Source: CAG-177 sp963652165 (GTDB taxonomy: Bacteria; Bacillota; Clostridia; Oscillospirales; Acutalibacteraceae). From it: a stretch of 64,000 nucleotides of DNA. Under the pieces are notes generated by a model that was not told the origin of the DNA, made no database searches, and saw only the letters and a list, made by a program, of their open reading frames with translations. The stretch is taken from positions 1 through 64,000 of the forward strand of contig CAVJRM010000009.1 in the NCBI GenBank assembly GCA_963652165.1. Reading direction: 5' to 3'. This document shows, one piece after another, positions 26,366 to 35,726 of this stretch. Position 1 is the first letter of the stretch; every line of letters starts with the position of its first letter. The position numbers and the translations under genes were made by a program.

Positions 26366-29300
26366 TTAAAATATTTTTTGCAAGAGTAAAATAATCGGTG
26401 AAAATACTTTAAGCATAAAATTGCTTACCTTCCAAGTTACTTTAACATTAAGTTTCGGTAAAACGGTTTGAATAAGATTATCAATGGCGCTGCATTTTAC
26501 GCTGTCCGATGCAGACTTGCTGCCCTCGCTCTTTTTAATGCCGAAAGAATCCGCAAGCTTCGCTTCGCCGTCAATCACCTGATAAGCGCTGTAATAGAGG
26601 CTGTCGCCGTCAACGGTAATTGCGGAGAACATCGGGTAATCGTTGCTTACTATGCTTTCTGCTCTGGGGTAGTATTTATCGCATTTTTCCGCATCGATTT
26701 CTTTGTATTCTTTAACACCTGCAGAGCAGATTATCGAATAAATCGTGCCCTTCGGGTTGAGTTTCATTTCGTAGGTTTGACCGTTATACTGTACGGTTTC
26801 CGTGTTTGTGGGCACAAGGCAATTTGCATTCATAACCCCTGTTCTTGTGTAAACGTGATTATGGCCCTCAAGCACAAGGTCAACACCTAAATAGGGCAAA
26901 AGTGCGCTGAGCTGATTCCTTAAAGCAACGGTTTCATCGTCTTTGTAGTAAACTCCGTTAGCGTAAAGAGCTTTATGAAGCACCACAATTTTCCACTTTG
27001 CATCGCTGTTTTTAATATCTTTCTTCATCCACTCAAGCTGAGTGCCGCCGAGCTTATCATCCTCAAGGTCATTAGTGTTCAAAACAGTGAAATGAACATT
27101 ATTGTAATCATAAGAATAATATGTGCCCGTTTCTTCATCCTGCTCCGGAACACCGGGCAAAGTGAAGTTTGTTTTAAGCACGCTGCCCTCATCCTCATGG
27201 TTACCTGTCGTTGGCATAAAGGGTAATTTTAAGAATGAATCGGAGCTGTTAAACAGATAATTCCAATGCTTTGAAGTGGTGCCAAGGTCAACCTGATCGC
27301 CGTTTGAAACGGTAAATCTTGCATCCGGATAAAGAGTTAAAGCGCTGCTCATAACGGAAGCATAAGTTTCGTAATGGCTTGCTCGCTGAGCCTGTGGGTC
27401 TGTGATATCAATGAATGTGAAGGCTTCATCATCGCCCTTTGCCATGGTGATTGTGCCTGTATCACTCCACCAGCCGTAGCTTTCGCTGCCCACTCGGTAG
27501 CTGTATTTTGCCCCGGGGGTAAGGCCCGTAAGGGTAACGGTATGCTCTATGTAATCTTTGCTGTAATCAAGCAGGCCGATAATGCCCAAATCTGCACCGG
27601 GGAAACTTCTTTCCGTTTCGGAATAGGTGGCGGTTACACGGCTGTCTTTTGTGGCTTTGCCTGTAAACTTCGGATTTTCGCTGTAATCAAGAAGCTCAAT
27701 ATCCGTATCTGTTATACTGTATTTTGTAAGCCAAGTGACTGTAACGCTTTGGGTGTTATCCTCCGTTAAGCCCATAACGATATTTGAGGGCAGGCGGAAG
27801 TTTTCTTTTGTGGCCTCGACTGCCTTTTTGCCAGTATATTTTAAGGTGATGGTATTATCGCCTTCGGCAGGGCTGTCATCAAATACAAAACATTTTACCA
27901 TCCAAGCGATGGTAGCGCCCCAAGCTTCATACTGGCTCTTTGTTAAATATTTGTCAATTACAAGAGTATCAAGAATTTCGTCAACGGAATTATATCCTTC
28001 GGGGACTACGGAAAGGCCGAGAACAGAATCTATAAGATTCATATAGGTGTTATTTCCGCCGAGGAGTAAATCCACAATATTTGAGAAAAGCTTGCCCATA
28101 AGGTAGAAAGCTGAGCCTGCGGGGAAAAGAGTGTCAATATTGAAATCAAGATTTGCGAGAATTTCATCTTGAACGAGGTCATCAACCACAACTTCTATAA
28201 GCAGATTAAAAAATCCTTCTGTGTTTTCGCCGCTGTCAAACTTATCAATGGCATCTTTTACAAATTCATAACCCTCTTTACCGTAAATGCTTTCGTCGCC
28301 GCCGTAGTAAAGCAAAAGTGCGGTGGTGGCATATTCGCCGAGGGTACAGCCTTTGCCTGTATAATATTCGCTGCCCAGGACAGTTGAATTATAGGTGTTG
28401 GGATAGTCGCTGACCTTAAAAGCAAGCAATTTATCCACAAGAGCCATTACTTTGTTAAGGGTTTCCTCCGGCTTTTCAATGTAAGTTGTCATAATCTGAG
28501 AATCCAAATCATTGAGGAAACTCATTACATTGCCGCTGACGGTTAAAATATCCATATTGCCTATGGCAAGGCCGTCTGTTTTAAGGAGTTTTGTGAGCAA
28601 AGCCTGCACATCTATGCCCTTATATGCGAGGAATTTAAGCAATCCCCCCGCCTCTTGAATTTGAGTGAAATAATTATCTATAACTTCACCGATTGTACGC
28701 TCCAAAAAGTCGCCTATATCGTTGCCGAAAGTTTGGTCAAAGGATGAAGTATATTTATAGGGCTTGTCATATTCAACATTGTTTTCACTCACTACATTTG
28801 AATACTCGTCAATGTCGTGGCTTGTCATATCAAAGGTGATATTTGAGCCGTCTGTGGTAACATCAACGGTCCTGAAATAGTTGGGGTAGCCTGTGAGAGT
28901 TGGGGTAAGAATATCCGTTACCTCTTCACCGTTATCGTTTATGTAAGTGCTTGTGTCACTTGAATGAAGGTGACCCGTAAACACATAGTGAATACCTGCA
29001 TCCGCGTATTCATCGGCAATTCTCTCCCAATCCCAAAGGACGAAAGCGAAGAATGTGGAAGGCTCTATTTCTATATGGGGCACAAGGTTATGATGCTGCA
29101 TAACAAGGGGGATTCTGCCCTCATTCTGTGCCTGCTTTGCCTGAGCTTTAACCCAAGCAAGAAGCTCATCACCCACTTGGCCGTCGGTTATATGCTCTGT
29201 CTTTTTTGCGCCGTTATCAACGGAGTAAATGTTTGTATCCACAACTATGAGCCTGTAAGCATCCCCAAGGTTTGCGGCATAAGAGAGCATACCGCCCTTT

Positions 29301-29869
29301 ATACCGTCTTTATCTGCTGAATATCCTGTGGGGGTGAATGTGGCATCAGCCTTATCCCAGCCTAAGTTTTTATAAATCTCTTTGAACTGCTCAGGGGTGG
29401 TGGTTGTGCCTTGAACCTTTTTGCCGTCAACAAACTTTGTGGCGTTTGTATTGTTTATATCGTGGTTGCCGTTTGTTACAAAAACGGGAATGCCTGTTTC
29501 TTCTTGCCATTCTTCAAGAATTTTTGCAAGAGCCTTATGGCTTTCAAGCTCACCGTCTTTTGTAAGGTCGCCGGGGATAAGCAAATAATCTGCCCCGTCT
29601 TTTTCGGCATTTTTCAGCACACCTTCAAGGGCATTATTTAATAAAGAATAGTTCTCGCCGTATTCTTTGCTTTTTGCGATAGTGTATTTTTGATAGGCCT
29701 CGCAATTATTGTCTTTCAATTCATCCGCAAAAATGTGCACATCCGAAAACACGCCGAGATGAATTGTTGTTTCATCTGCAAATGCCATCATTGGCACAGA
29801 GCCTACAAGCAGGCAGAGGGCCATAAGCACTGCAAGTATTTTGAATGTTAATCTTCTTTTCATTTTCAA
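26366..29869 (-). CDS. Large secreted protein with two metallophosphoesterase domains
   Basis: A 1167-residue exported protein with a signal peptide at about 1-32. Domain 1 (about 35-370) is calcineurin-like: SDVHIF, IPGDLTKDGE, TNGNHD, MQHHN and FTGHLHSSD. A roughly 300-residue helical linker follows. Domain 2 (about 690-1110) is a purple acid phosphatase type, with a fibronectin-like N-terminal part (VTVTWLT) and SNGDQVDLG, TGNHEDE, VLHKALYA and EGHNHVYTR. The C-terminal 30 residues form an amphipathic aromatic/Ile tail like that of the protein at 169-486. It probably releases phosphate from extracellular organic phosphates. The gene stands alone between two repeat islands. Confidence 0.88.
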   Translation of the reverse strand: MKMKRRLTFKILAVLMALCLLVGSVPMMAFADETTIHLGVFSDVHIFADELKDNNCEAYQKYTIAKSKEYGENYSLLNNALEGVLKNAEKDGADYLLIPGDLTKDGELESHKALAKILEEWQEETGIPVFVTNGNHDINNTNATKFVDGKKVQGTTTTPEQFKEIYKNLGWDKADATFTPTGYSADKDGIKGGMLSYAANLGDAYRLIVVDTNIYSVDNGAKKTEHITDGQVGDELLAWVKAQAKQAQNEGRIPLVMQHHNLVPHIEIEPSTFFAFVLWDWERIADEYADAGIHYVFTGHLHSSDTSTYINDNGEEVTDILTPTLTGYPNYFRTVDVTTDGSNITFDMTSHDIDEYSNVVSENNVEYDKPYKYTSSFDQTFGNDIGDFLERTIGEVIDNYFTQIQEAGGLLKFLAYKGIDVQALLTKLLKTDGLAIGNMDILTVSGNVMSFLNDLDSQIMTTYIEKPEETLNKVMALVDKLLAFKVSDYPNTYNSTVLGSEYYTGKGCTLGEYATTALLLYYGGDESIYGKEGYEFVKDAIDKFDSGENTEGFFNLLIEVVVDDLVQDEILANLDFNIDTLFPAGSAFYLMGKLFSNIVDLLLGGNNTYMNLIDSVLGLSVVPEGYNSVDEILDTLVIDKYLTKSQYEAWGATIAWMVKCFVFDDSPAEGDNTITLKYTGKKAVEATKENFRLPSNIVMGLTEDNTQSVTVTWLTKYSITDTDIELLDYSENPKFTGKATKDSRVTATYSETERSFPGADLGIIGLLDYSKDYIEHTVTLTGLTPGAKYSYRVGSESYGWWSDTGTITMAKGDDEAFTFIDITDPQAQRASHYETYASVMSSALTLYPDARFTVSNGDQVDLGTTSKHWNYLFNSSDSFLKLPFMPTTGNHEDEGSVLKTNFTLPGVPEQDEETGTYYSYDYNNVHFTVLNTNDLEDDKLGGTQLEWMKKDIKNSDAKWKIVVLHKALYANGVYYKDDETVALRNQLSALLPYLGVDLVLEGHNHVYTRTGVMNANCLVPTNTETVQYNGQTYEMKLNPKGTIYSIICSAGVKEYKEIDAEKCDKYYPRAESIVSNDYPMFSAITVDGDSLYYSAYQVIDGEAKLADSFGIKKSEGSKSASDSVKCSAIDNLIQTVLPKLNVKVTWKVSNFMLKVFSPIILLLQKIF

Positions 29870-29884
29870 CCTCGTTTTCTGATA

Positions 29885-30062
29885 AAAATGAGTAATGAGT
29901 AATGAGCCTTATTTAATGAGTAATGAGTAATGAGTAATGAAGGGGATTTTGCCCTGCAAAATCCGATTGTATAAAGATCTCTGTCAGCTTATACTATTCT
30001 AACCACTATCCACTATCCACTGACCACTCGCAAAGCGACACCATTACTCATTGTTGCGTTAG
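29885..30062. repeat. Heptad/hairpin repeat island 6
   Basis: GAGTAAT units in two blocks, GGGGATTTTGC..GCAAAATCC, GATTGTATAAAG, CTCTGTCAG, CCACTAT/CCACTGA units, a GCAAAGC hairpin, CATTACT units and a GTTGCGTTAGCAAC hairpin. The order is the same as island 4. Confidence 0.85.
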
Positions 30063-30066
30063 CAAC

Positions 30067-32487
30067 TTAAATGTTCTTCATAAGCGGTCCGATGCTCTTA
30101 ATGAGATTCGGGATTTGGCCGGCAATCTTTCTCTTGCCGCCTTTCTTATCGCTAAGGTAAATAACAAGTCCTTCTGCCATTACCTCATTGAATGCGCCGC
30201 CGCTCATTGAAACGAAATCTCTGAACGGAGTTTGAAGAGCAATGCCCTTTGCCATTCCCTCGGGAACGAGCTTATCAAGGAGCTTATACATCTTTGCGCC
30301 CTTCTTGGTATGCTTGCAATATTCAAAGTTGTCTGCAATGGTGATAGGCTTTGAAAGGTCTCTGTCTGTGGGAGGAATCTCTCTGCCGAGGACAGCTTTG
30401 AACTGGTCATCGGGAACAGACTGAACGTCAGCTGTGTAATATGCGGGAGCGATTTTGCTGTAATCGGGGATTTCAACGGGAGCAGCATTAACGGTAAGCT
30501 CTGCGCTAAGGTGAATATCAGCACTGGATGAGCCTACAAGAATGTCAAATGCACCGCTCTCAACAGTCCAATCATTAACTTTTACATTGTAGAAAGCGAA
30601 AGCTCTTCTGCAAAGAGTGACGGAAACTTCTTTTTCCTCACCGCTCTCAAGGTAAATCTTCTTAAAGGCTTTAAGCTCTTTAACGGGGCGATAAATTGTG
30701 CTTTCTTTATCTGCCACATAGATTTGAGCAACCTCTGCACCTGCAACGGCACCGGTATTTTTAACGGTGAATGTTACTGTTACCTTTTCGCTCTCGTCAA
30801 TTTCGTTTGCGGAAAGCTTTATATTTGAATATTCGAAACTTGTGTATGAAAGGCCGTGGCCGAAGGGGTAACGAACAGGCTTATTTGCCTTTTCATAATA
30901 TCTGTAACCGATATAAATACCCTCTCTGTGCTCAACAGAGGCAGGATTGCCGGGGAAGTTGTTTACTGCGGGAGTATCTTCATATTTGATGGGATAAGTT
31001 TCGGGAAGTTTGCCTGAGGGGTTAACCGCACCGGTAAGAATATCCGCAACGGCACCGCCGCTTGCCTGACCACCAAGGTAGCTGTTAAGCACTGCCTTAA
31101 CCTCGTCATTCCAGGGCATTTCAACAGGTGAACCCCCTGCAAGAACAATAACGATATTTTTATTGACCTTTGCAATAGCCTCAACAAGCTGATTGTGAGC
31201 CTCGGGAAGTTTCATATCCGTTCTGTCAAAACCCTCTGCCTCGTATTCATCTGTAAGGCCGATGAATAAAACAACTGTGTCAACTTTTGCGGCAAGAGCT
31301 GCAGCCTCTGCAATGTGTGCCGGGTTTTTGCCGGCCTTTTTGTTTGTAAGCTCATAGCCCTGAGCGTATTCAAAATTAACGCCTAAATTTTTAAGCTCTG
31401 TATAAGCATCCTCAAGTTTTGTGGGAACAATGTGAGAGGAGCCTGCGCCTTGGTATCTCGGCTCTTTTGCAAGGGCGCCGATAACTGCGATTTTCTTTGA
31501 TTTATCAAGGGGAAGAATATTATCTTCATTCTTCATAAGCACCATTGTGGCTGCACTGATTTTCCTTGCAAGCTTTTCGTCTTGATGCTCATCATATTTA
31601 TAATCTTTCTTTGCGCCGTCTGCACATTTCTTAATAAGATTAAGCACGTTGAGTGCAGCTTTATCAAGGTCTGCCTCTGAGAGGTTACCGCTCTTAACAG
31701 CTTCAATAATCTTCTTTGTGCCTGAGCCGGAAGATGAGGGCATTTCAAGGTCGTTACCTGTTTTTACGCCTTCAACTCTGTCATTAACAGCGCCCCAGTC
31801 TGATACTACAACGCCGTCCCATCCCCATTCATTACGGAGAATTTCGGTTTGGGTGTGATAATTTTCCGAGCCGTGAGTGCCGTTTATTTTGTTATATGAG
31901 CACATAACGGTCCAGGGCTTTGACTTTTTAATGGCAATTTCAAAACCTCTGAGATAAATTTCACGAAGGGCTCTTTCATCTACAACTTCATCCACAACCA
32001 TTCTTCTTGTTTCTTGGCTGTTTACGGCAAAGTGTTTAATGGATGTGCCTACGCCTTGGGACTGAATGCCGTCAATAAGGCCTGCTGCCATTTCGCCGGC
32101 AAGAACGGGATCTTCCGAAAAATATTCAAAGTTTCTGCCACAAAGAGGACTTCTTTTCATATTGATGCCGGGGCCGAGAAGTACGCCGACTTTTTCGTAT
32201 TGACATTTTCTGCCGAGAGCCTCGCCCATCTTATAAATAAGCTCCGGATCCCATGATGCGGCTGTGGCTGCGGCTGTGGGGTAGCAAATTGCGGGAACGG
32301 ATTTTGAAAGGCTGAAACCTTTTTGGCTGTAATCCTTTTTCCTTAAGCCGTGAGGGCCGTCACATACCATAACCTCGGGAATGTCATATTTTTCCATTCC
32401 TTTAAGGTGCCAGAAGTCTTTACCGTCGCAGATGGCTGCCTTTTCTTCAAGAGTCATCTGAGCAAGTATTTCTTTTGGGTCTTTCAT
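30067..32487 (-). CDS. bglX: Beta-glucosidase, glycoside hydrolase family 3
   Basis: An 806-residue cytoplasmic glycosidase with no signal peptide. The N-terminal GH3 barrel has KHFAVN (about 151) and the nucleophile Asp230 in VVSDWGA. The alpha/beta sandwich follows, then a fibronectin-III-like domain (about 560-660, PFGHGLSYTSFEYS onward). A roughly 120-residue C-terminal extension seen in clostridial GH3 enzymes completes it. It probably hydrolyses imported beta-glucosides. The ATG comes immediately after the rmuC stop (TAAATG) with AAGGAGGAAG upstream, so the two are co-transcribed. Symbol given by similarity only. Confidence 0.92.
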   Translation of the reverse strand: MKDPKEILAQMTLEEKAAICDGKDFWHLKGMEKYDIPEVMVCDGPHGLRKKDYSQKGFSLSKSVPAICYPTAAATAASWDPELIYKMGEALGRKCQYEKVGVLLGPGINMKRSPLCGRNFEYFSEDPVLAGEMAAGLIDGIQSQGVGTSIKHFAVNSQETRRMVVDEVVDERALREIYLRGFEIAIKKSKPWTVMCSYNKINGTHGSENYHTQTEILRNEWGWDGVVVSDWGAVNDRVEGVKTGNDLEMPSSSGSGTKKIIEAVKSGNLSEADLDKAALNVLNLIKKCADGAKKDYKYDEHQDEKLARKISAATMVLMKNEDNILPLDKSKKIAVIGALAKEPRYQGAGSSHIVPTKLEDAYTELKNLGVNFEYAQGYELTNKKAGKNPAHIAEAAALAAKVDTVVLFIGLTDEYEAEGFDRTDMKLPEAHNQLVEAIAKVNKNIVIVLAGGSPVEMPWNDEVKAVLNSYLGGQASGGAVADILTGAVNPSGKLPETYPIKYEDTPAVNNFPGNPASVEHREGIYIGYRYYEKANKPVRYPFGHGLSYTSFEYSNIKLSANEIDESEKVTVTFTVKNTGAVAGAEVAQIYVADKESTIYRPVKELKAFKKIYLESGEEKEVSVTLCRRAFAFYNVKVNDWTVESGAFDILVGSSSADIHLSAELTVNAAPVEIPDYSKIAPAYYTADVQSVPDDQFKAVLGREIPPTDRDLSKPITIADNFEYCKHTKKGAKMYKLLDKLVPEGMAKGIALQTPFRDFVSMSGGAFNEVMAEGLVIYLSDKKGGKRKIAGQIPNLIKSIGPLMKNI

Positions 32488-33816
32488 TTAGTCTTCCTCC
32501 TTGAGTGTATCGTTATTTTCATTTATACCTAATATATTATCGGCATTATCGCCGTCAATAGCTTCAACAGAGCTTAATTTCTTTTGGATAATTTTATTTC
32601 TGTGGTCTGCCTCATCCAAGGTTTTCCCTGCCTCGTCAATCTTTTTGCGGGCCTTGTCAATTAAGCCGCCGAATTTATCATATTGCTGTTTTGCGGCAGC
32701 AAGTAAAGTGCGCACTTCGTTTGCTTTTTCGTTTATGGCAACCGCCCTAAAGCCCAAGGATAAAGAATTAAGCAGGGCTGTGATTGTGGAAGGGCCGGCA
32801 AGCATTACGTTATAATCTGTTCTGATTTTTTCTGCCACACCGTTTCTTGAAGAAGAAATCTCCGCATATAAGCCTTCGGTGGCAAGGTAAAGAATCGCAA
32901 AGGGAGTGGTTAAAGGAACATTTATATATTTTGCAACGGTTTTTGCCTCGTTTTGAACTCTTGCTTCAAGGGCTTTACGGGCTGCGGTAAGAGCCTCTGC
33001 ATTTCCTTCATCCCCTGCGGCACAAAGGCGAACATAATCTTCCATGGGGAATTTTGAATCTATGGGAAGATAGGTAATTTTCCCTTCATCCGATGGAATA
33101 CGCACGGCAAATTCAACTCTGTCCTGTGTGCCGGGGACGCAAACGAAATTGGTTTCATACATTCCGGGCAGGGTTTGATCGAGAATTGAGCCAAGCTGCA
33201 CCTCTGCCCAAGTGCCTCTCGCTTTAACGTTGGTAAGCACTCTGTTAAGGGCGGTAACATTATCCGTAACTCCTGTGGAAAGCTCTTTCATTTCGCCGAG
33301 GGATTTGTAAACACTCTCAAGCCTTTCGGATACGGTCTTAAAAGAAGAATCAAGCCTTGTGGAAAGAGTGGCGGTAAGCTTTTCGTCAACGGTCTGCCGC
33401 ATTTCTTCAAGCTTTTTCTCGTTGCTCTCCCGCATTTTGTCAACGGCGTCGGACATTTTTTTGTTTTGCCTTTCGCTCTGCTCCTCGCTTCTGTCTCTGA
33501 TATCCGTAAGATTTTTCATAATGGCCTGTTCCATTTTTAACTGACGGTCGGAATTATCAAGGCGAAGCTGCTCGATTTTTGTATTCATAACTCCCAATGA
33601 ATCTGAAATTTCTTTGCGAAGCTCTCTCTCATTTGCTCCGTTTTCACGGCGTGAGCGCTCAAATTCATTGTTCATTTTTTGGGTAAGATCGGCGGAAAGT
33701 TCATCAAATTTATTGCTGTTTTTATTTTTGCTCTGCTTTATGAGTAAAATCACAAGACCGATGAGATTAACCAAGAGTAAAGCGATTATTACAATCTTTT
33801 CGGAACTCGTCAACAA
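32488..33816 (-). CDS. rmuC: DNA recombination protein RmuC
   Basis: A 442-residue protein. An N-terminal membrane helix (about 7-25) leads into a long charged coiled coil (about 35-190). The RmuC nuclease-like domain (about 195-400) has GTWAEVQLG, PIDSKFPMEDY and IPLTTPFAILYLATEGLYAE-like motifs. The family limits inversions and has been linked to defence and DNA repair. The TTG start follows GGGGAGG. An ATG 7 nt upstream is in another frame. The acidic tail ends KEED. It leads the GH3 gene. Confidence 0.92.
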   Translation of the reverse strand: MLTSSEKIVIIALLLVNLIGLVILLIKQSKNKNSNKFDELSADLTQKMNNEFERSRRENGANERELRKEISDSLGVMNTKIEQLRLDNSDRQLKMEQAIMKNLTDIRDRSEEQSERQNKKMSDAVDKMRESNEKKLEEMRQTVDEKLTATLSTRLDSSFKTVSERLESVYKSLGEMKELSTGVTDNVTALNRVLTNVKARGTWAEVQLGSILDQTLPGMYETNFVCVPGTQDRVEFAVRIPSDEGKITYLPIDSKFPMEDYVRLCAAGDEGNAEALTAARKALEARVQNEAKTVAKYINVPLTTPFAILYLATEGLYAEISSSRNGVAEKIRTDYNVMLAGPSTITALLNSLSLGFRAVAINEKANEVRTLLAAAKQQYDKFGGLIDKARKKIDEAGKTLDEADHRNKIIQKKLSSVEAIDGDNADNILGINENNDTLKEED

Positions 33817-33979
33817 ACATTCCTCCCCATTCTAAATATAATTATATTAAATATATCATTTTTTTATAAAATAAGCAACAAGTCATATTATTTTCGTCAA
33901 TATGATTAAAAACTCTCAAACAATTTGTTAAAATTGACAAAGAGCCAGAATAGATAATACTGACAGAGAGCAATAAACT

Positions 33980-34245
33980 ATAGATTTTTATCAAATTAAA
34001 TGAGAGCATTTTCGGCTCCCCTGTTGTAAGGGGAGCTGTTTTTGAACGCTCGCCTTTTTTGAGCGTTCAAAAACTGAGAGGTTGTCAGCTTGCGTAGCAA
34101 GCCAATACAAACTGCACGCAGTGCCCCATCATTCCACATTCCACATTCCCGAAGGGCCGTTCCACATTCCACATTGTCGCTTTGCGACATCATTGCTAAT
34201 TGCTAATTGCTAATTAAAATGTTCCCTTCATTTCTCATTAATCAG
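33980..34245. repeat. Heptad/hairpin repeat island 7
   Basis: Contains the second copy of the GGGGAGCTG / GAACGCTC..GAGCGTTC / AACTGAGAGGTTGTC module (34020-34086). It also has a CTTGCGTAGCAAG hairpin, CATTCCA units, a GTCGCTTTGCGAC hairpin and GCTAATT units (34192-34215). AAAATGTTCCCTTCATTTC, shared word for word with island 5, ends it. The 33817-33979 part left of it is AT-rich DNA without a visible gene. Confidence 0.83.
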
Positions 34246-34252
34246 TCAAAGG

Positions 34253-34283
34253 AAAAAGCCTCCGGCTTTTGCCGAAGGCTTTA
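34253..34283 (-). terminator. Terminator of the ribosomal supercluster
   Basis: On the minus strand the stem AAAGCCTTCGGC/GCCGGAGGCTTT has a 4-nt loop, one G-T pair and a TTTTT end, about 20 nt after the rplQ stop. Confidence 0.9.
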
Positions 34284-34301
34284 ATTTGTTATTCTGTTAA
34301 A

Positions 34302-34643
34302 TCAAACCAGCTCAATGATGCACATTTCAGCTGCATCGCCTCTACGAGCGCCGGTCTTGATTATACGGCAATAACCGCCGTTTACATCCTTATACTTAGG
34401 AGCTATTTCATCAAAGAGTTTCTTAACAACGTCTTCTTTTGTAACGTATGCAAGAACCTTACGCTTTGACTGAAGGGAGTCATCCTTGGCAATGGTGATC
34501 ATTTTTTCTGCCATTGCACGAACTTCCTGTGCTCTTGTAACGGTGGTCTCTATTCTGCCGTTTTCCAAAAGATATGTAACAAGGCCTCTGAGCATAGCTT
34601 TACGATGGTCAGTTGTGCGGCCGAGCTTTCTGGTTCCTGGCAT
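34302..34643 (-). CDS. rplQ: 50S ribosomal protein L17
   Basis: A 113-residue large-subunit protein starting MPGTRKLGRTTDHRKAMLRG, the classic L17 N-terminus, with ETTVTRAQEVR and MITIAK motifs. It is the last gene of the alpha-type segment, 21 nt after rpoA, and is followed by a strong terminator. Confidence 0.97.
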   Translation of the reverse strand: MPGTRKLGRTTDHRKAMLRGLVTYLLENGRIETTVTRAQEVRAMAEKMITIAKDDSLQSKRKVLAYVTKEDVVKKLFDEIAPKYKDVNGGYCRIIKTGARRGDAAEMCIIELV

Positions 34644-34664
34644 TTAGTTCACACTCCTTGCTTA

Positions 34665-35615
34665 TTAGTCATCATCTCTGCGAAGGCTAAGGCCCAAAGA
34701 TTCGAGCTTATTAACAACTTCGTCAAGAGATTTTCTACCGAGATTACGGACTTTCATCATTTCGTCTTCAGTCTTGGTGATAAGGTCGCCTACTGTATTA
34801 TACTGAGCTCTCTTCAAACAGTTGAAGGAACGCACAGACAGGTCAAGTTCCTCAATGGTCATCTCCAGGACTTTTTCTTTTCCATCGTCGACCTTAACGA
34901 CCATAACCTCTGTATCATAAGCCTCACCTGAGAGGTTTCCGAAGAGGTTGAGATGCTCGTTGAGAATCTTGGCACCAAGAGAAACGGCTTCCATAGCTGT
35001 AATGGTTCCGTTGGTCCACACTTCAAGTGTAAGCTTATCATAGTCTGTGATTTGGCCAACACGTGTGTTCTCGACTGTGTAATTAACCTTTAATACAGGT
35101 GTATAAATTGAATCAATTGCTATAACACCGATGACAGGCTGCATAATAGCCTTGTTTCTTTCTGCTGAAACATATCCTCTGCCCTTATCGCAGGTGATTT
35201 CCATATTTACATGGGCATCTGCATTAAGCGTGGCAATGTGAAGCTCAGGGTTAAGGATTTCAACCTCGGAGCTGCATTTAATATCGCCGGCAGTGATTTC
35301 GCATTCACCGGAAGCATTGATATATACTGTTTGGGGACCGTCACCGTTAATTTTGAGGATAACCTGTTTGAGATTAAGAACTATCTCTGTTACATCCTCT
35401 TTAACGCCGGGAATTGTGCTGAATTCATGAAGAACGCCATCAATCTTTACTGATGTGATTGCGTAGCCGGGTAATGAAGAAAGGAGCACTCTTCTTAAAC
35501 TATTGCCTAAGGTTGTGCCATAGCCTCTCTCAAGTGGCTCAACTATGAATAATCCATGTTTCCCATCGGGGGTGATTTCGGCAGTATCTATTCTGGGCTT
35601 TTCGATACCAATCAT
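34665..35615 (-). CDS. rpoA: RNA polymerase alpha subunit
   Basis: A 316-residue subunit that starts RNA polymerase assembly and contacts UP elements. The N-terminal domain (1-230) has YGTTLGNSLRRVLLSSLPG and GYVSAE. The C-terminal domain (about 250-310) has RSFNCLKRAQYNTVGDL and NLGRKSLDEV. The ATG at 35615 follows AAGGAGG. An in-frame start at 35663 would lie in the structured spacer and adds 16 atypical residues, so it is rejected. Confidence 0.98.
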   Translation of the reverse strand: MIGIEKPRIDTAEITPDGKHGLFIVEPLERGYGTTLGNSLRRVLLSSLPGYAITSVKIDGVLHEFSTIPGVKEDVTEIVLNLKQVILKINGDGPQTVYINASGECEITAGDIKCSSEVEILNPELHIATLNADAHVNMEITCDKGRGYVSAERNKAIMQPVIGVIAIDSIYTPVLKVNYTVENTRVGQITDYDKLTLEVWTNGTITAMEAVSLGAKILNEHLNLFGNLSGEAYDTEVMVVKVDDGKEKVLEMTIEELDLSVRSFNCLKRAQYNTVGDLITKTEDEMMKVRNLGRKSLDEVVNKLESLGLSLRRDDD

Positions 35616-35726
35616 TTCAAAACCCTCCTTATTAACAGGCAGGACAAGTCCTGCGGTATGCATTCAAAAAGTTGCCGTAGTAATACGCCGGTGTATGCCC
35701 AAAAAGGACATACGGCCATGCAGTTA
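35616..35726 (-). promoter_or_regulatory. rpsD-rpoA spacer with two hairpins
   Basis: On the minus strand a GTATGTCC/GGGCATAC hairpin (about 35692-35712) with a TTTTT loop is followed by a perfect GCAGGAC/GTCCTGC hairpin (35639-35654) just before the rpoA ribosome binding site. The spacer is longer than most in this operon. A role as an S4-binding or mRNA-processing site is a guess. Confidence 0.45.
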
